Of a DNA stretch of 64,000 nucleotides, positions 27,268-36,325 are shown piece after piece; the first letter of the stretch is position 1; the number at the start of each line of letters is the position of its first letter. A program made the translations under genes and the position numbers. This stretch comes from Actinomycetales bacterium (GTDB lineage: Bacteria; Actinomycetota; Actinomycetes; Actinomycetales; Cellulomonadaceae). Where the stretch lies: assembly GCA_020444245.1 (NCBI GenBank), contig JAHLLI010000009.1, positions 62,001 to 126,000 on the forward strand, read 5' to 3'. The notes below the pieces were generated by a model that did no database searches, was not told the DNA's origin, and saw only the letters and a program-made list of their open reading frames with translations.

Positions 27268-29408
27268 GCGGGGCTTCCTCCGGTGGGGGTGGGGTTGACG
27301 GCGGCGGTCGTCATCGCGTGCTCCGAGGTCTCCGCCGCCGGGATGTCGGCGAGGGCCTGCGCCTGGATCGCGGTGATCGCCACGGTGTTGACGATGTCCT
27401 GCACCAGGGCGCCGCGGGACAGGTCGTTGACCGGCTTGCGCAGGCCCTGGAGCACCGGTCCGACGGCGACGGCGCCGGCGGAACGCTGCACGGCCTTGTA
27501 GGTGTTGTTGCCGGTGTTGAGGTCCGGGAAGATGAAGACCGTCGCCCGGCCCGCCACGGTGGAGTCGGGCATCTTGGTCTTCGCGACCGAGGCGTCCACG
27601 GCCGCGTCGTACTGGATCGGCCCCTCGACCTCGAGGTCGGGGCGGCGCTCGCGCACCAGCGTGGTCGCGGTGCGGACCTTCTCCACATCGGCACCACTGC
27701 CGGACTCGCCTGTCGAGTAGGACAGCATGGCGATCCGGGGCGCGATGCCGAACGCCGCGGCGGTGTCCGCCGACGAGATCGCGATGTCGGCGAGCTGTTC
27801 GGCGGTGGGGTCGGGGTTGACCGCGCAGTCGCCGTAGACCAGGACGCGGTCCTCCAGGCACATGAAGAACACGCTGGACACGATGGACGTGCCCGGCTGG
27901 GTCTTGATGATCTCGAACGACGGCTTGATGGTGTGCGCGGTGGTGTGGATCGCGCCGGAGACCATGCCGTCCGCGAGCCCGAGCTGGACCATCAGCGTGC
28001 CGAAGTAGGACACCGAGCCGACGATCTCTCGCGCGCGCTCGACCGTCATGCCCTTGTGCTTGCGGATCTCGGCGTACTCGGCGGCGAACCGCTCGAACAG
28101 CTCCCCGTCCTTGGGGTCGATCACCTGCGCTGCGGAGATGTCCAGGCCGAGCTCGGTGGCCCGGGCCCGGATCGCCGCCTCGTTGCCCAGGATCGTCAGG
28201 TCGGCCACCTCGCGCTGGAGCAGGGTGCTCGCCGCGCGCAGGATCCGGTCGTCCTCGCCCTCGGGCAGCACGATGTGCTTCTTGTTCGACCGGGCGCGCG
28301 AGAGCAGCTCCCACTCGAACATCAGCGGCGTGACCACGCTCGGCTTGGACACGTCGGCCCTGGCCAGCAGCGCCTCGCCGTCCACGTGCTTCTCGAACAG
28401 GGCCAGTGCGGTGTCGACCTTGCGCTGGGAGTCGGCGGACAGCCGTCCGCGGATCGAGGCGGCCGCGCTCGCGGTGCGGAACGTGCCGTAGTCCGAGCGG
28501 ATGATCGGCAGCCGCTGTCCCAGGCCCTCGACCAGCTTGGCGACCTGCGGCGGCGGGTAGAACCCGCCGTTGAGGATGATCCCGGCCAGCGAGGGGTAGC
28601 CCTCCGCGGCGTGGGCCGCGAGCAGGCCCAGCAGCACGTCCGACCGGTCGCCGGGAGTGATGATCACGGCGCCGTCGGAGAGCTTGCCGATGAGGTGCTC
28701 GACCGACATCGCGCCGACCAGCACGTCCAGCGCCTCGCGGGCGAGCAGGTCCTCGTCGCCGGCCACCAGACGCCCGTCGACCGCCTCCATGAGCGCGCCG
28801 ACGGTCGGTGCCATGAGCACCCGGTCGTCCGGGATCGCCCAGGCCGGCAGGTCGTAGCCCAGCGCGGCACGCATCGCGAGCAGCTGCTGGGCCGGGCACC
28901 GGTTGGCCACCAGGCCGATCACCTCGGCGTGCTGGGTCCGCAGCTCGGCCAGGCACACCTCGGCCATCGAGTGCACCTCGTCGGGGCGCCGGTTCGAGCC
29001 GCGGATCACCAGCAGCACCGGCGCGCCCAGGTTGACCGCGATCCGGGCGTTGTAGGCCAGCTCGGTCGGGCCCGCGGCGACGTCGGTGTAGTCGGTGCCG
29101 ACGATCACCACCACGTCGGACTTGCGCTCGACCTCGTGGTACCGCGCGACGATCCGCGACAGCGCGGCCTCGGGGTCGTGGTGGACCTCTTCGTAGGTGA
29201 CGCCCACGCACTCGTCGTAGGACAGGTCCACGCCCTCGCGGGACAGCAGGAGCTCGAGGACGTAGTCACGCTGCCGCACCGATCGCGCGACCGGTCGGAA
29301 CACCCCGACCCGCGTCACCGTCCTGGTCAGCAGGTCGACCAGGCCGAGGGCGACCGTCGACTTGCCGGTGTCGCCCTCGGCGGACGTGATGTAGATGCTG
29401 CGTGCCAC
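27264..29408 (-). CDS. pta: Phosphate acetyltransferase, long form
   Basis: 714 residues. N-terminal P-loop BioD-like domain (SAEGDTGKSTVALGLVDLL), a central DRTGG-type region (SVEHLIGKLSDGAVIITPGDRSDVLLGLL), and a C-terminal PTA/PTB catalytic domain from about residue 385 with VSGAIHTTAHTIKPSFEIIKTQPG, SSVFFMCL and FPDLNTGNNTYKAVQR. It interconverts acetyl phosphate and acetyl-CoA. GTG start with AGAGGA before it. 43 bp separate it from xfp upstream and 4 bp of overlap join it to ackA, so the three form one operon. Confidence 0.97.
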   Translation of the reverse strand: MARSIYITSAEGDTGKSTVALGLVDLLTRTVTRVGVFRPVARSVRQRDYVLELLLSREGVDLSYDECVGVTYEEVHHDPEAALSRIVARYHEVERKSDVVVIVGTDYTDVAAGPTELAYNARIAVNLGAPVLLVIRGSNRRPDEVHSMAEVCLAELRTQHAEVIGLVANRCPAQQLLAMRAALGYDLPAWAIPDDRVLMAPTVGALMEAVDGRLVAGDEDLLAREALDVLVGAMSVEHLIGKLSDGAVIITPGDRSDVLLGLLAAHAAEGYPSLAGIILNGGFYPPPQVAKLVEGLGQRLPIIRSDYGTFRTASAAASIRGRLSADSQRKVDTALALFEKHVDGEALLARADVSKPSVVTPLMFEWELLSRARSNKKHIVLPEGEDDRILRAASTLLQREVADLTILGNEAAIRARATELGLDISAAQVIDPKDGELFERFAAEYAEIRKHKGMTVERAREIVGSVSYFGTLMVQLGLADGMVSGAIHTTAHTIKPSFEIIKTQPGTSIVSSVFFMCLEDRVLVYGDCAVNPDPTAEQLADIAISSADTAAAFGIAPRIAMLSYSTGESGSGADVEKVRTATTLVRERRPDLEVEGPIQYDAAVDASVAKTKMPDSTVAGRATVFIFPDLNTGNNTYKAVQRSAGAVAVGPVLQGLRKPVNDLSRGALVQDIVNTVAITAIQAQALADIPAAETSEHAMTTAAVNPTPTGGSPA

Positions 29409-29451
29409 GGTGTCCTCTTGTCTCGTGCCGGCTCGTGGCCGGTGCTGCGTG

Positions 29452-31920
29452 CTACTCGTTGTCCCCGCCCGTGGCCGCGGCGGCGGAGACGTCCGTCGCC
29501 ACGCCCTGCGCGCCGGGCCACACCCAGTCGCGCACCTCGGGGATGTCCTCGCCGTAGGCCCGGGTGTACTCCCGGGCCCGGAGCCGGGCGTCGACCATCT
29601 GCTGGCGCAGGTTGGCCTGGCCGGACCGCAACCAGTGCACGTGGTCGATGACGTCGATCACGAGCTTGTAGCGGTCCAGGTCGTTGAGCATGACCATGTC
29701 GAAGGGCGTGGTGGTGGTGCCCTCCTCCTTGTAGCCGCGCACGTGCAGGTTGGCGTGCCCGTTGCGGCGGTAGGTCAGGCGGTGGATGAGCCACGGGTAG
29801 CCGTGGTACGCGAACACGATCGGGCGGTCGGCGGTGAACAGGTTGTCGAACTCGCGGTCCGACAGGCCGTGCGGGTGCTCGCGCTCGTCCTGCAGGCGCA
29901 TGAGGTCCACGACGTTGATCACGCGCACCTTGAGCACCGGGATCTCGCGGCGCAGGATGTCGGCCGCCGCCAGCACCTCCAGGGTCGGCACGTCACCGGC
30001 GCACCCCAGCACGACGTCCGGCTCGTCACCTTCGACCTCGGTGCCGGCCCAGTCCCAGATGCCGACGCCTCGGGTGCAGTGCGCGATCGCCTGCTCCATG
30101 GTGAGGAAGTTCGGCGCGGGCTGCTTCCCGCTGACCACGATGTTGACGTAGTCCCGGCTGCGCAGGCAGTGGTCGTAGGTGGACAGCAGCGTGTTGGCGT
30201 CCGGCGGCAGGTACACCCGCACGATCTCGGCCTTCTTGTTGACCACGTGGTCGATGAAGCCGGGGTCCTGGTGGGAGAAGCCGTTGTGGTCCTGGCGCCA
30301 CACGTGCGAGCTGAGCAGGTAGTTCAGGCTCGCGATCGGCCGCCGCCACGGGATGTCGGCGGTCACCTTCAGCCACTTGGCGTGCTGGTTCACCATCGAG
30401 TCGACGATGTGGATGAACGCCTCGTAGCAGTTGAACAGGCCGTGCCGGCCGGTGAGCAGGTAGCCCTCGAGCCAGCCCTGCATCTGGTGCTCGGAGAGCA
30501 TCTCCAGGACGCGTCCCGCGCGGGCCAGGTGCTCGTCGACCTCGGGGCCGTAGAACTCGGCGTTCCACTGCTTGTCGGTGGTGTCGAAGACCGCCTGGAG
30601 GCGGTTGGACGCGGTCTCGTCGGGGCCGAAGATCCGGAAGTTGTCCGGGTTCAGCCGGATGACGTCGGTCAACCACTGGCCGAGCACCCGCGGTGCCTCG
30701 GAGATCGAACCGCCAGGGCTGGGCACGTCGACCGCGTAGTCGCGGAAGTCCGGCAGGCGCAGGTCCTTGAGGAGCAGGCCGCCGTTCGCGTGCGGGTTGT
30801 CGCTCATCCGCAGCTGGCCGGCCGGGGCCAGGGTGCGGATGTCGGCCAGCACGCGGCCGTTCGCGTCGAACAGCTCCTCGGGGTGGTAGCTCTCCAGCCA
30901 GGTCTGCAGGACCTGGAGGTGCTCGGGGGTGTCCCGAGCACTCGCCAGGGGCACCTGGTGGGCGCGCCACGAGCCGGTGGTCTTCTTGCCGTCGATGTAG
31001 TCCGGACCCGTCCAGCCCTTGGGGGTGCGGAAGACGATCATCGGCCACATCGGGCGCGCGAGGTCGCCCGCGGCTGCCCGCGCCTTGATCGCGGCGATCT
31101 CGTCCAGCACCTCGTCGAGCAAGGTCGCGAAACGGCGGTGGATCGACAGGTGGTCCTCGTCGTCGAAGCCCGCGGTGAACACGTGCGGCTTGTGCCCGAA
31201 GCCCACCATGAGCGAGGTCAGCTCGTCGTCGCTGATCCGGGCCAGCACCGTCGGGTTGGCGATCTTGTACCCGTTGAGGTGCAGGATCGGCAGGACGACG
31301 CCGTCCTGGGCCGGGTTGACGAACTTGGTCGAGTGCCAGCTCGTGGCCAGCGGACCGGTCTCCGCCTCGCCGTCGCCGACCACGGCCGCGACCAGCAGGT
31401 CCGGGTTGTCGAACGCGGCGCCGTAGGCGTGCGAGAGCGCGTACCCGAGCTCGCCGCCCTCGTGGATCGACCCGGGCGTCTCCGGTGCGACGTGGCTCGG
31501 GATGCCGCCCGGGAAGGAGAACTGCCGGAACAGCCGGCGCAGGCCCTCGGCGTCCTCGGTGATGTCGGAGTACACCTCGGAGTAGGTGCCGTCGAGGTAG
31601 GCGCTCGCGACCAGGCCCGGACCGCCGTGGCCCGGGCCGGTGATGTAGATCGTCGACTGGGAGCGCTCGGCGATCGCGCGGTTGAGATGCGCGTACAGGA
31701 AGGTCAGGCCGGGGGTGGTGCCCCAGTGGCCGAGCAGCCGCGGCTTGACGTGGTCGCGGGTCAACGGCTCGCGCATCAGGGGGTTGTCCAGGAGGTAGAT
31801 CTGGCCGACCGAGAGGTAGTTCGCCACCCGCCACCACGCGTCGATCCGGGCCAGGACGTCGTCGCTGATCTGACCGCCACCGGTGCGCCACGCGCCGGTC
31901 GCAGCGGGCACTGCCGTCAT
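29452..31920 (-). CDS. xfp: Xylulose-5-phosphate/fructose-6-phosphate phosphoketolase
   Basis: 822 residues. TPP enzyme: [60 protein letters not shown] (the TPP motif GDGxxETG), [37 protein letters not shown] and [18 protein letters not shown]. It cleaves xylulose-5-P or fructose-6-P with phosphate to acetyl phosphate plus glyceraldehyde-3-P or erythrose-4-P. It heads the xfp-pta-ackA operon. ATG 31920 follows AGGAG. A DosR-like box and a GACCCT -10 lie upstream. Confidence 0.97.
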   Translation of the reverse strand: MTAVPAATGAWRTGGGQISDDVLARIDAWWRVANYLSVGQIYLLDNPLMREPLTRDHVKPRLLGHWGTTPGLTFLYAHLNRAIAERSQSTIYITGPGHGGPGLVASAYLDGTYSEVYSDITEDAEGLRRLFRQFSFPGGIPSHVAPETPGSIHEGGELGYALSHAYGAAFDNPDLLVAAVVGDGEAETGPLATSWHSTKFVNPAQDGVVLPILHLNGYKIANPTVLARISDDELTSLMVGFGHKPHVFTAGFDDEDHLSIHRRFATLLDEVLDEIAAIKARAAAGDLARPMWPMIVFRTPKGWTGPDYIDGKKTTGSWRAHQVPLASARDTPEHLQVLQTWLESYHPEELFDANGRVLADIRTLAPAGQLRMSDNPHANGGLLLKDLRLPDFRDYAVDVPSPGGSISEAPRVLGQWLTDVIRLNPDNFRIFGPDETASNRLQAVFDTTDKQWNAEFYGPEVDEHLARAGRVLEMLSEHQMQGWLEGYLLTGRHGLFNCYEAFIHIVDSMVNQHAKWLKVTADIPWRRPIASLNYLLSSHVWRQDHNGFSHQDPGFIDHVVNKKAEIVRVYLPPDANTLLSTYDHCLRSRDYVNIVVSGKQPAPNFLTMEQAIAHCTRGVGIWDWAGTEVEGDEPDVVLGCAGDVPTLEVLAAADILRREIPVLKVRVINVVDLMRLQDEREHPHGLSDREFDNLFTADRPIVFAYHGYPWLIHRLTYRRNGHANLHVRGYKEEGTTTTPFDMVMLNDLDRYKLVIDVIDHVHWLRSGQANLRQQMVDARLRAREYTRAYGEDIPEVRDWVWPGAQGVATDVSAAAATGGDNE

Positions 31921-31961
31921 GTCGTCTCCTGTGCTGCCGGGGCCCGGGCGTGGTCGGCACC

Positions 31962-32005
31962 AGGGTCTCGTGCGTCCCTCCCTTGAATCATGGGACGTTT
32001 GACCC
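31962..32005 (-). promoter_or_regulatory. Candidate DosR/DevR-type box and -10 element of xfp
   Basis: GGGACGTTTGACCC at 31992-32005 (plus strand) fits GGGACNTTNGNCCC exactly. On the minus strand GACCCT (31967-31962) is an NANNNT -10; with a start near 31955 the box is centred about 43 bp upstream, the usual place for DosR activation. Confidence 0.5.
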
Positions 32006-32095
32006 CGCTGCGGCCGCGCCGGGCCTGTCGGACTGGACTTGGCGACTCCCACTCCACCACATCCCGACGCCCCGGGACAGCGGGCGGAGCACGGC

Positions 32096-32101
32096 TACCG
32101 T
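32096..32101 (+). promoter_or_regulatory. Leaderless -10 element of the SURF1 gene
   Basis: TACCGT, 6 nt, ATG 32108. Confidence 0.65.
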
Positions 32102-32107
32102 GACTCC

Positions 32108-32917
32108 ATGACCGTCACGGCGCGAGACCGGCTCCGGGCAGGGGCCCGGCCCCGGATGATCGCGATCCTGGTGGCCCTGCTGGTCCTCTCGGCGGTGTTC
32201 GCCCGACTCGGGGTCTGGCAGCTCGACCGCGCGCTGGCCAAGGGCGAAGCGAGGGCGGCCGCGGCCGCCGCTGAGGCGGCCCACGCCGCGCCGGTCGACC
32301 TGGAGTCGGTGCTCGCGCCGCAGACCACGTTCACCTCCGACCTCATGGGGCGGCACGTGACGACGACGGGCGTGTTCGGCGACGACCAGCTGCTGGTGCC
32401 GGGGCGGACCCACGACGGTCAGGTCGGCGCGCTCGTGCTCACCCCGCTGCGGGTCTCCTCGACCGGGGCCGTGCTGCCGGTGGTGCGCGGCTGGGTGCCG
32501 TCGGTCGACGACCCGGCGGCCAGCGCGCCGCCTCCGGCCGACGAGGTCGCGGTGGTGGGGTGGCTCGAGGTCGGCGAGGCGGCCGGCCAGGGCGGGCTGC
32601 CCGACGGTCAGACCGACGCGATCAGCCCGGCCGAGCTGGTCAACCGGTGGGGCGGGCCCACCTACTCCGGGTACCTGGTGCTCGACACCGTCGACGCCGG
32701 GCAGGCGGACGGGTTGGTGCCGCTGGGGTACCCGGCCCGGGACGGTGGCGGGGTGGACTGGCGCAACCTCGGCTACGCGCTGCAGTGGTGGCTGTTCGGA
32801 CTGTTCGCCGTCGCGCTGTGGTGGCGGATGCTCGGGGACGAGGCGCGTGAGGCGGCGGCCGCGGAGGCCGGCGCCGAAGCCGCGGAGCCGGACGCCGAGC
32901 AGGCGCGACCGACCTGA
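32108..32917 (+). CDS. SURF1 family cytochrome oxidase biogenesis protein
   Basis: 269 residues. First membrane helix at about 16-34 (PRMIAILVALLVLSAVFARLG) leading into the family motif LGVWQLDRA; a large extracytoplasmic domain with VLPVVRGWVPS; and a second helix near 225-245, GYALQWWLFGLFAVALWWR, the C-terminal SURF1 signature. It assists assembly of aa3-type cytochrome c oxidase. The Ala/Glu-rich tail is variable. It is divergent from xfp. The leaderless -10 sets the start at ATG 32108. Confidence 0.92.
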   Translation: MTVTARDRLRAGARPRMIAILVALLVLSAVFARLGVWQLDRALAKGEARAAAAAAEAAHAAPVDLESVLAPQTTFTSDLMGRHVTTTGVFGDDQLLVPGRTHDGQVGALVLTPLRVSSTGAVLPVVRGWVPSVDDPAASAPPPADEVAVVGWLEVGEAAGQGGLPDGQTDAISPAELVNRWGGPTYSGYLVLDTVDAGQADGLVPLGYPARDGGGVDWRNLGYALQWWLFGLFAVALWWRMLGDEAREAAAAEAGAEAAEPDAEQARPT

Positions 32918-32942
32918 CCCTCCCGCCCGCCCCCTCGCCACC

Positions 32943-33017
32943 CGCCGAGTTCGGTGGTGGGGGTCGAGTTCGGTGGTCGCGACCACCGAACTGGCGCGCC
33001 AACCACCGAACTCGGCG
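32943..33017 (+). repeat. Nested palindromic repeat element, copy 1
   Basis: Four 12-bp units: GAGTTCGGTGGT at 32947 and 32966, then ACCACCGAACTC-type units at 32982 (last base changed) and 33002. The core of 67 bp is the same length as copy 2 at 38180; the outer arms extend to 16 bp here. It lies between the convergent SURF1 and VOC genes. Confidence 0.9.
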
Positions 33018-33120
33018 TCGGGTGTGCGCCGGCCGGCGGACTCGGCGGAGCGTCGCGCCGCCCGGCGGACCATGCCGCCCGGCGGGCTCGGCGGGTGCGA
33101 TGTCAGGGTGGGAGGTGGCG

Positions 33121-33579
33121 TCAGCCGCGGCCGGCCGCCTCGAGCGCGGCGATGTCGAGCTTGACCATCGCGAGCATCGCCCGGATCGCCGCGGGGGTCG
33201 CGAGCAGCTCGCCCAGGTTGTCCGGCACCACCTGCCAGCGCACGCCGAAGCGGTCCGTCAGCCAGCCGCACTGCACGGTCTGGCCGCCCCCGTCGAGCAG
33301 CGCGTCCCAGACCCGGTCGAGCTCGTCCTGGCCGTGGCACTCGACCACCAGCGACATCGCATCGTTGAACTCGTGGTGCGGCCCGCCGTTCAGGGCGGTG
33401 AAGGGTGCCCCACCGAGGGTGAACTCGATCGTGAGAGGCGCGCCGGGCGGCGCGCCGGGGGCATCTCCGGAGCTCGCCTGGACGTGCAGCACCTGGGAGT
33501 CGGGGAACACCGAGGTGTACAGCCGGACGGCTTCCTCGGCCTCGCTCGCGAACCAGAGCATCGGGTACGGGGCTCTCAT
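33121..33579 (-). CDS. VOC family protein (PhnB-like glyoxalase fold)
   Basis: 152 residues. APYPMLWFASEAEEAVRLYTSVFPDSQV is the N-terminal PhnB/3-demethylubiquinone-methyltransferase-like motif; FTALNGGPHHEFNDAMSLVVEC and GWLTDRFGVRWQVVP close the fold. These small proteins often accompany AHA1-type SRPBCC proteins and ArsR regulators, as here; function unknown. The ATG overlaps the SRPBCC stop by ATGA. Third gene of the arsR-SRPBCC-VOC operon. Confidence 0.88.
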   Translation of the reverse strand: MRAPYPMLWFASEAEEAVRLYTSVFPDSQVLHVQASSGDAPGAPPGAPLTIEFTLGGAPFTALNGGPHHEFNDAMSLVVECHGQDELDRVWDALLDGGGQTVQCGWLTDRFGVRWQVVPDNLGELLATPAAIRAMLAMVKLDIAALEAAGRG

Positions 33580-34055
33580 CGTCCCTCCTGCAGGGTGTGG
33601 GCCAGGCGGTCGAGCTGCTGCTCCCAGCCGGCGACCGCACGATCGGTCCAGGTCTGGTCGTGCATCGTGTCCAGGACCAGGCGCAGCCGGGTCCCGCCGG
33701 CATCGGGCCTGAGCTCGAGCCGGATGCCGACCTCGTAGGTCTCGACGTCCGGCACGAAGTCGACCGGGTGCCGGGACGCGAGGAGCCGGTACGGGACGAC
33801 CTCGACGAAGCGGATCTCGTGCGTCGTCTCGGTGGCGAGGCCCTGGGACCGCAGGTAGGCGGCGATGTGGTCGTCGACCGCGCGCATCGAGTAGCGCATC
33901 GTGCCGCCCGGTCGGACGTCGAGCGCGTGCACCTGCACGGCGAAGCCGTCCGGGCCCCACCAAGCCTCGATCCCCTCGGGTGTGGTCCACAGCTCCCACA
34001 CCTCGGCGGGGTCGGCCGGGTAGTGCCGCTCGATCGTCACGGTGCGCTCGCTCAT
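33576..34055 (-). CDS. SRPBCC (AHA1/START-like) domain protein
   Basis: 159 residues. TIERHYPADPAEVWELWTTPEGIEAWWGPDGF is the typical opening of the AHA1 subfamily, and LVLDTMHDQTWTDRAVAGWEQQLDRLAHTL forms the long C-terminal helix that closes the ligand cavity. The natural ligand is unknown. It overlaps arsR upstream and the VOC gene downstream by 4 nt each, so the three are translated as a unit. Confidence 0.88.
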   Translation of the reverse strand: MSERTVTIERHYPADPAEVWELWTTPEGIEAWWGPDGFAVQVHALDVRPGGTMRYSMRAVDDHIAAYLRSQGLATETTHEIRFVEVVPYRLLASRHPVDFVPDVETYEVGIRLELRPDAGGTRLRLVLDTMHDQTWTDRAVAGWEQQLDRLAHTLQEGR

Positions 34056-34387
34056 GCGGTGTCCTCTCGCTCGTGGTCGGCCCGGCGCTGCTCGAGCGCC
34101 CGGCCCATCCGGTCCAGGCGGCCCTCCCACAGGCGCCGGTAGTCGTCCATCCAGGCGTCGATCTGCTGGAACGGCTCGGGGCGCAGGGAGTACAGCCGCC
34201 GCTGGCCGTCTGCGCGCACCTGCACGAAGCCGGCCTCGCCGAGGATCCGCAGGTGCCGCGACACCCCGCTCTGGGCCACCCCGGCGACGTCCACGAGCTC
34301 GCCGACCGAGCGCTCGCCGTCGCGCAGGGCCTTGACGATCGTGCGACGCGTCCCGTCGCTCAGTGCCGCGAAGCCCAGATCATCCAC
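34052..34387 (-). CDS. ArsR-family transcriptional regulator
   Basis: 111 residues from GTG 34387. Winged helix: FAALSDGTRRTIVKALRDGERSVGELVDVAGVAQSGVSRHLRILGEAGFVQVRADGQRRLYSL. It lacks the CxC metal motif, fitting the ArsR group that pairs with SRPBCC proteins rather than metal sensors. A longer TTG start (34423) is unlikely, because the palindromic -10 region would lie inside the coding sequence. It probably represses its own operon. Confidence 0.88.
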   Translation of the reverse strand: MDDLGFAALSDGTRRTIVKALRDGERSVGELVDVAGVAQSGVSRHLRILGEAGFVQVRADGQRRLYSLRPEPFQQIDAWMDDYRRLWEGRLDRMGRALEQRRADHEREDTA

Positions 34388-34392
34388 GTAGA

Positions 34393-34402
34393 TGTATATA
34401 CA
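34393..34402 (-). promoter_or_regulatory. Palindromic -10/operator of the arsR operon
   Basis: TGTATATACA is a perfect 10-bp palindrome in a strikingly AT-rich patch. TATATA inside it lies 7 nt before GTG 34387, so promoter and ArsR operator may coincide and the mRNA may be leaderless. Confidence 0.55.
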
Positions 34403-34500
34403 CGGATTAAGATGGAGCCGCAAGGCCAGGAGCGCGCCGCGCGGCCGCGGGGGCCTTGGGCGCCGAGCGGCACGCGCCGGCGCCAGCTCGCGCCCAGGCG

Positions 34501-34545
34501 GCGTTGAAGCGTCGGCCCCGACATCCGGGGCCGACGCTTCAACGC
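34501..34545 (-). terminator. Terminator hairpin after the ABC exporter operon
   Basis: A perfect 20-bp stem (34501-34520 and 34526-34545) with the 5-nt loop ACATC, 46 nt past the ABC gene stop. Confidence 0.8.
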
Positions 34546-34591
34546 TCGACCCGGCCCCGGGTCGGGGCCAGGTCTCGTAGGGGTGGGCGGC

Positions 34592-36325
34592 TCAGTCCTG
34601 CTGCCAGGAGTGCCACAGTGCGGCGTACTCGCCCCCCGCCGCGACCAGCTCGTCGTGCGGGCCGATCTCGCTGATCCGGCCGTCGTCGACCACGGCGACC
34701 CGGTCCGCGTCGTGCGCGGTGTACAGCCGGTGCGCGATGGCCACGACCGTGCGCCCGGCCAGCACCCGGGACAGCGACTGCTCGAGGTGCCGCGCCGCGC
34801 GCGGGTCGAGCAGCGACGTCGCCTCGTCCAGCACCAGGGTGTGCGGGTCGAGCAGCACCAGGCGGGCCAGAGCGACCTGCTGGGCCTGCGCGGGCGTCAG
34901 CGTGAGGCCACCCGAGCCGACCTCGGTCGCCAGGCCCTCCGGGAGGGCCTGGACCCATGCCAGGGCGTCGACGGCGGCCAGCGCGCGCCGCAACTCGTCG
35001 TCGTCCGCCTCGGGCCGCGCCAGGCGCAGGTTGTCGGCCAGCGTCCCGACGAACACGTGGTGCTCCTGGGTCACCAGCGCGACGTGCCCGCGCAGCTCCT
35101 CCAACGGCAGGTCCACGAGCCGCACGCCGTCGATGCCTACTTCGCCACCGGTCGGCGGGTGGATGCCGGCCAGCATGCGACCGAGGGTCGACTTGCCTGC
35201 GCCGGACGGGCCGACGACCGCCAGGCGCTCGCCCGGACGCAGGGTCAGGTCGATGCCGTGCAGCACGTCGTGCCCCTCGCGGTAGGCGTAGCGCAGCTCG
35301 GTCGCGACCACCTGCTCGCCGCTCGGCCGGTCCGGGCCGGTGGTGCGGTCCGGGGCGACGTCGCGCACCCCGATGATCCGGGCCAGCGACGTCGCGCCGA
35401 CCTGGATCTCGTCGAGCCAGTAGATCAGTTCGCCGATCGGGTGGCGCAGCTGGAGCGCGTACACGGCGATCGTGGTGACCGCGCCGACCGTCGACAGCCC
35501 GGCGGACACCAGGTAGGCGCCCCACAGCAGGGTCGCGACGATCGGCAGGACGAAGGACACGTCGACGCCCGGGAACAGGACCGTGCGCAGGAAGAGCGTG
35601 CGGGACTCGGCCGCGAACGCCTCGCGCTGGTCGGCGTCGATCCGGTCGCGCCGTCGCCGGCCCAGCCCGAGCGCGTCGATGGTGCGGGCGCCCTCGACCG
35701 ACTCGCTGATCGTGCCGTTGAGCGTCGCGTACGCCGCGGACTCGCGCAGGTAGCCGGCCGTGGCCCGGCGCAGGTACCAGCGCGTGGCCAGCAGCAGCGT
35801 TGGCAGACCCACGAACAGCGCCAGCGCCACCCGCCAGTCCACCGCGATCGCGGCGGCCACGGTGAGCAGCACGGTGGCCGAGGTGACCAGGATCCGCGGC
35901 ACGCCGAACCGCACCGAGTGCTGCGCGCGGTCGATGTCGTTGGTGGTCCGGCCCAGCAGGTCGCCGGTGCCGGCCCGCTCGACCACCGACAGCGGCAGGC
36001 GGGTCACCGTGGTGACGAACTCCTCGCGGAGCTCGGCGAACACCGTCTCGCCGAGCACCCGGGACGCGCGCTGCGCGTACCGGATCGCGACGGTCTGGGC
36101 GAGCACGGCGGCCACCAGCGCAGCGGCCGAGCGGTCGACGAAGGCGCCGGTGGTGCCCGCCGCGACCGCGTCGACGATCCGGCCCAGCAGCCACGGACCG
36201 GCCAGGCCGGCGAGCGCCGCGAGGGCGTGCAGGCCCAGCACCAGGCCCAGCGCACGCCGGTGCCGGCGCAGCAGCCACACGGTGTGCTCGCGCAGAGCTG
36301 TCGAGTCAGCGACAGGAAGCCTCAC
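34592..36325 (-). CDS. ABC exporter half-transporter, subunit B (consensus Walker motifs, degenerate signature)
   Basis: 577 residues. Six transmembrane helices (about 1-310, with the coupling-helix region ERAGTGDLLGRTTNDIDRAQH), then the nucleotide-binding domain: Walker A GPSGAGKST, Q-loop LVTQEHHVF, Walker B LVLDEATSLLD and H-loop AIAHR are all intact, but the signature LSGGQ is replaced by LTPAQ. This is complementary to subunit A. GTG 36325 follows GGAGGAGC. It overlaps subunit A by 20 nt. The substrate is unknown; the type includes drug and peptide exporters. Confidence 0.93.
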   Translation of the reverse strand: MRLPVADSTALREHTVWLLRRHRRALGLVLGLHALAALAGLAGPWLLGRIVDAVAAGTTGAFVDRSAAALVAAVLAQTVAIRYAQRASRVLGETVFAELREEFVTTVTRLPLSVVERAGTGDLLGRTTNDIDRAQHSVRFGVPRILVTSATVLLTVAAAIAVDWRVALALFVGLPTLLLATRWYLRRATAGYLRESAAYATLNGTISESVEGARTIDALGLGRRRRDRIDADQREAFAAESRTLFLRTVLFPGVDVSFVLPIVATLLWGAYLVSAGLSTVGAVTTIAVYALQLRHPIGELIYWLDEIQVGATSLARIIGVRDVAPDRTTGPDRPSGEQVVATELRYAYREGHDVLHGIDLTLRPGERLAVVGPSGAGKSTLGRMLAGIHPPTGGEVGIDGVRLVDLPLEELRGHVALVTQEHHVFVGTLADNLRLARPEADDDELRRALAAVDALAWVQALPEGLATEVGSGGLTLTPAQAQQVALARLVLLDPHTLVLDEATSLLDPRAARHLEQSLSRVLAGRTVVAIAHRLYTAHDADRVAVVDDGRISEIGPHDELVAAGGEYAALWHSWQQD

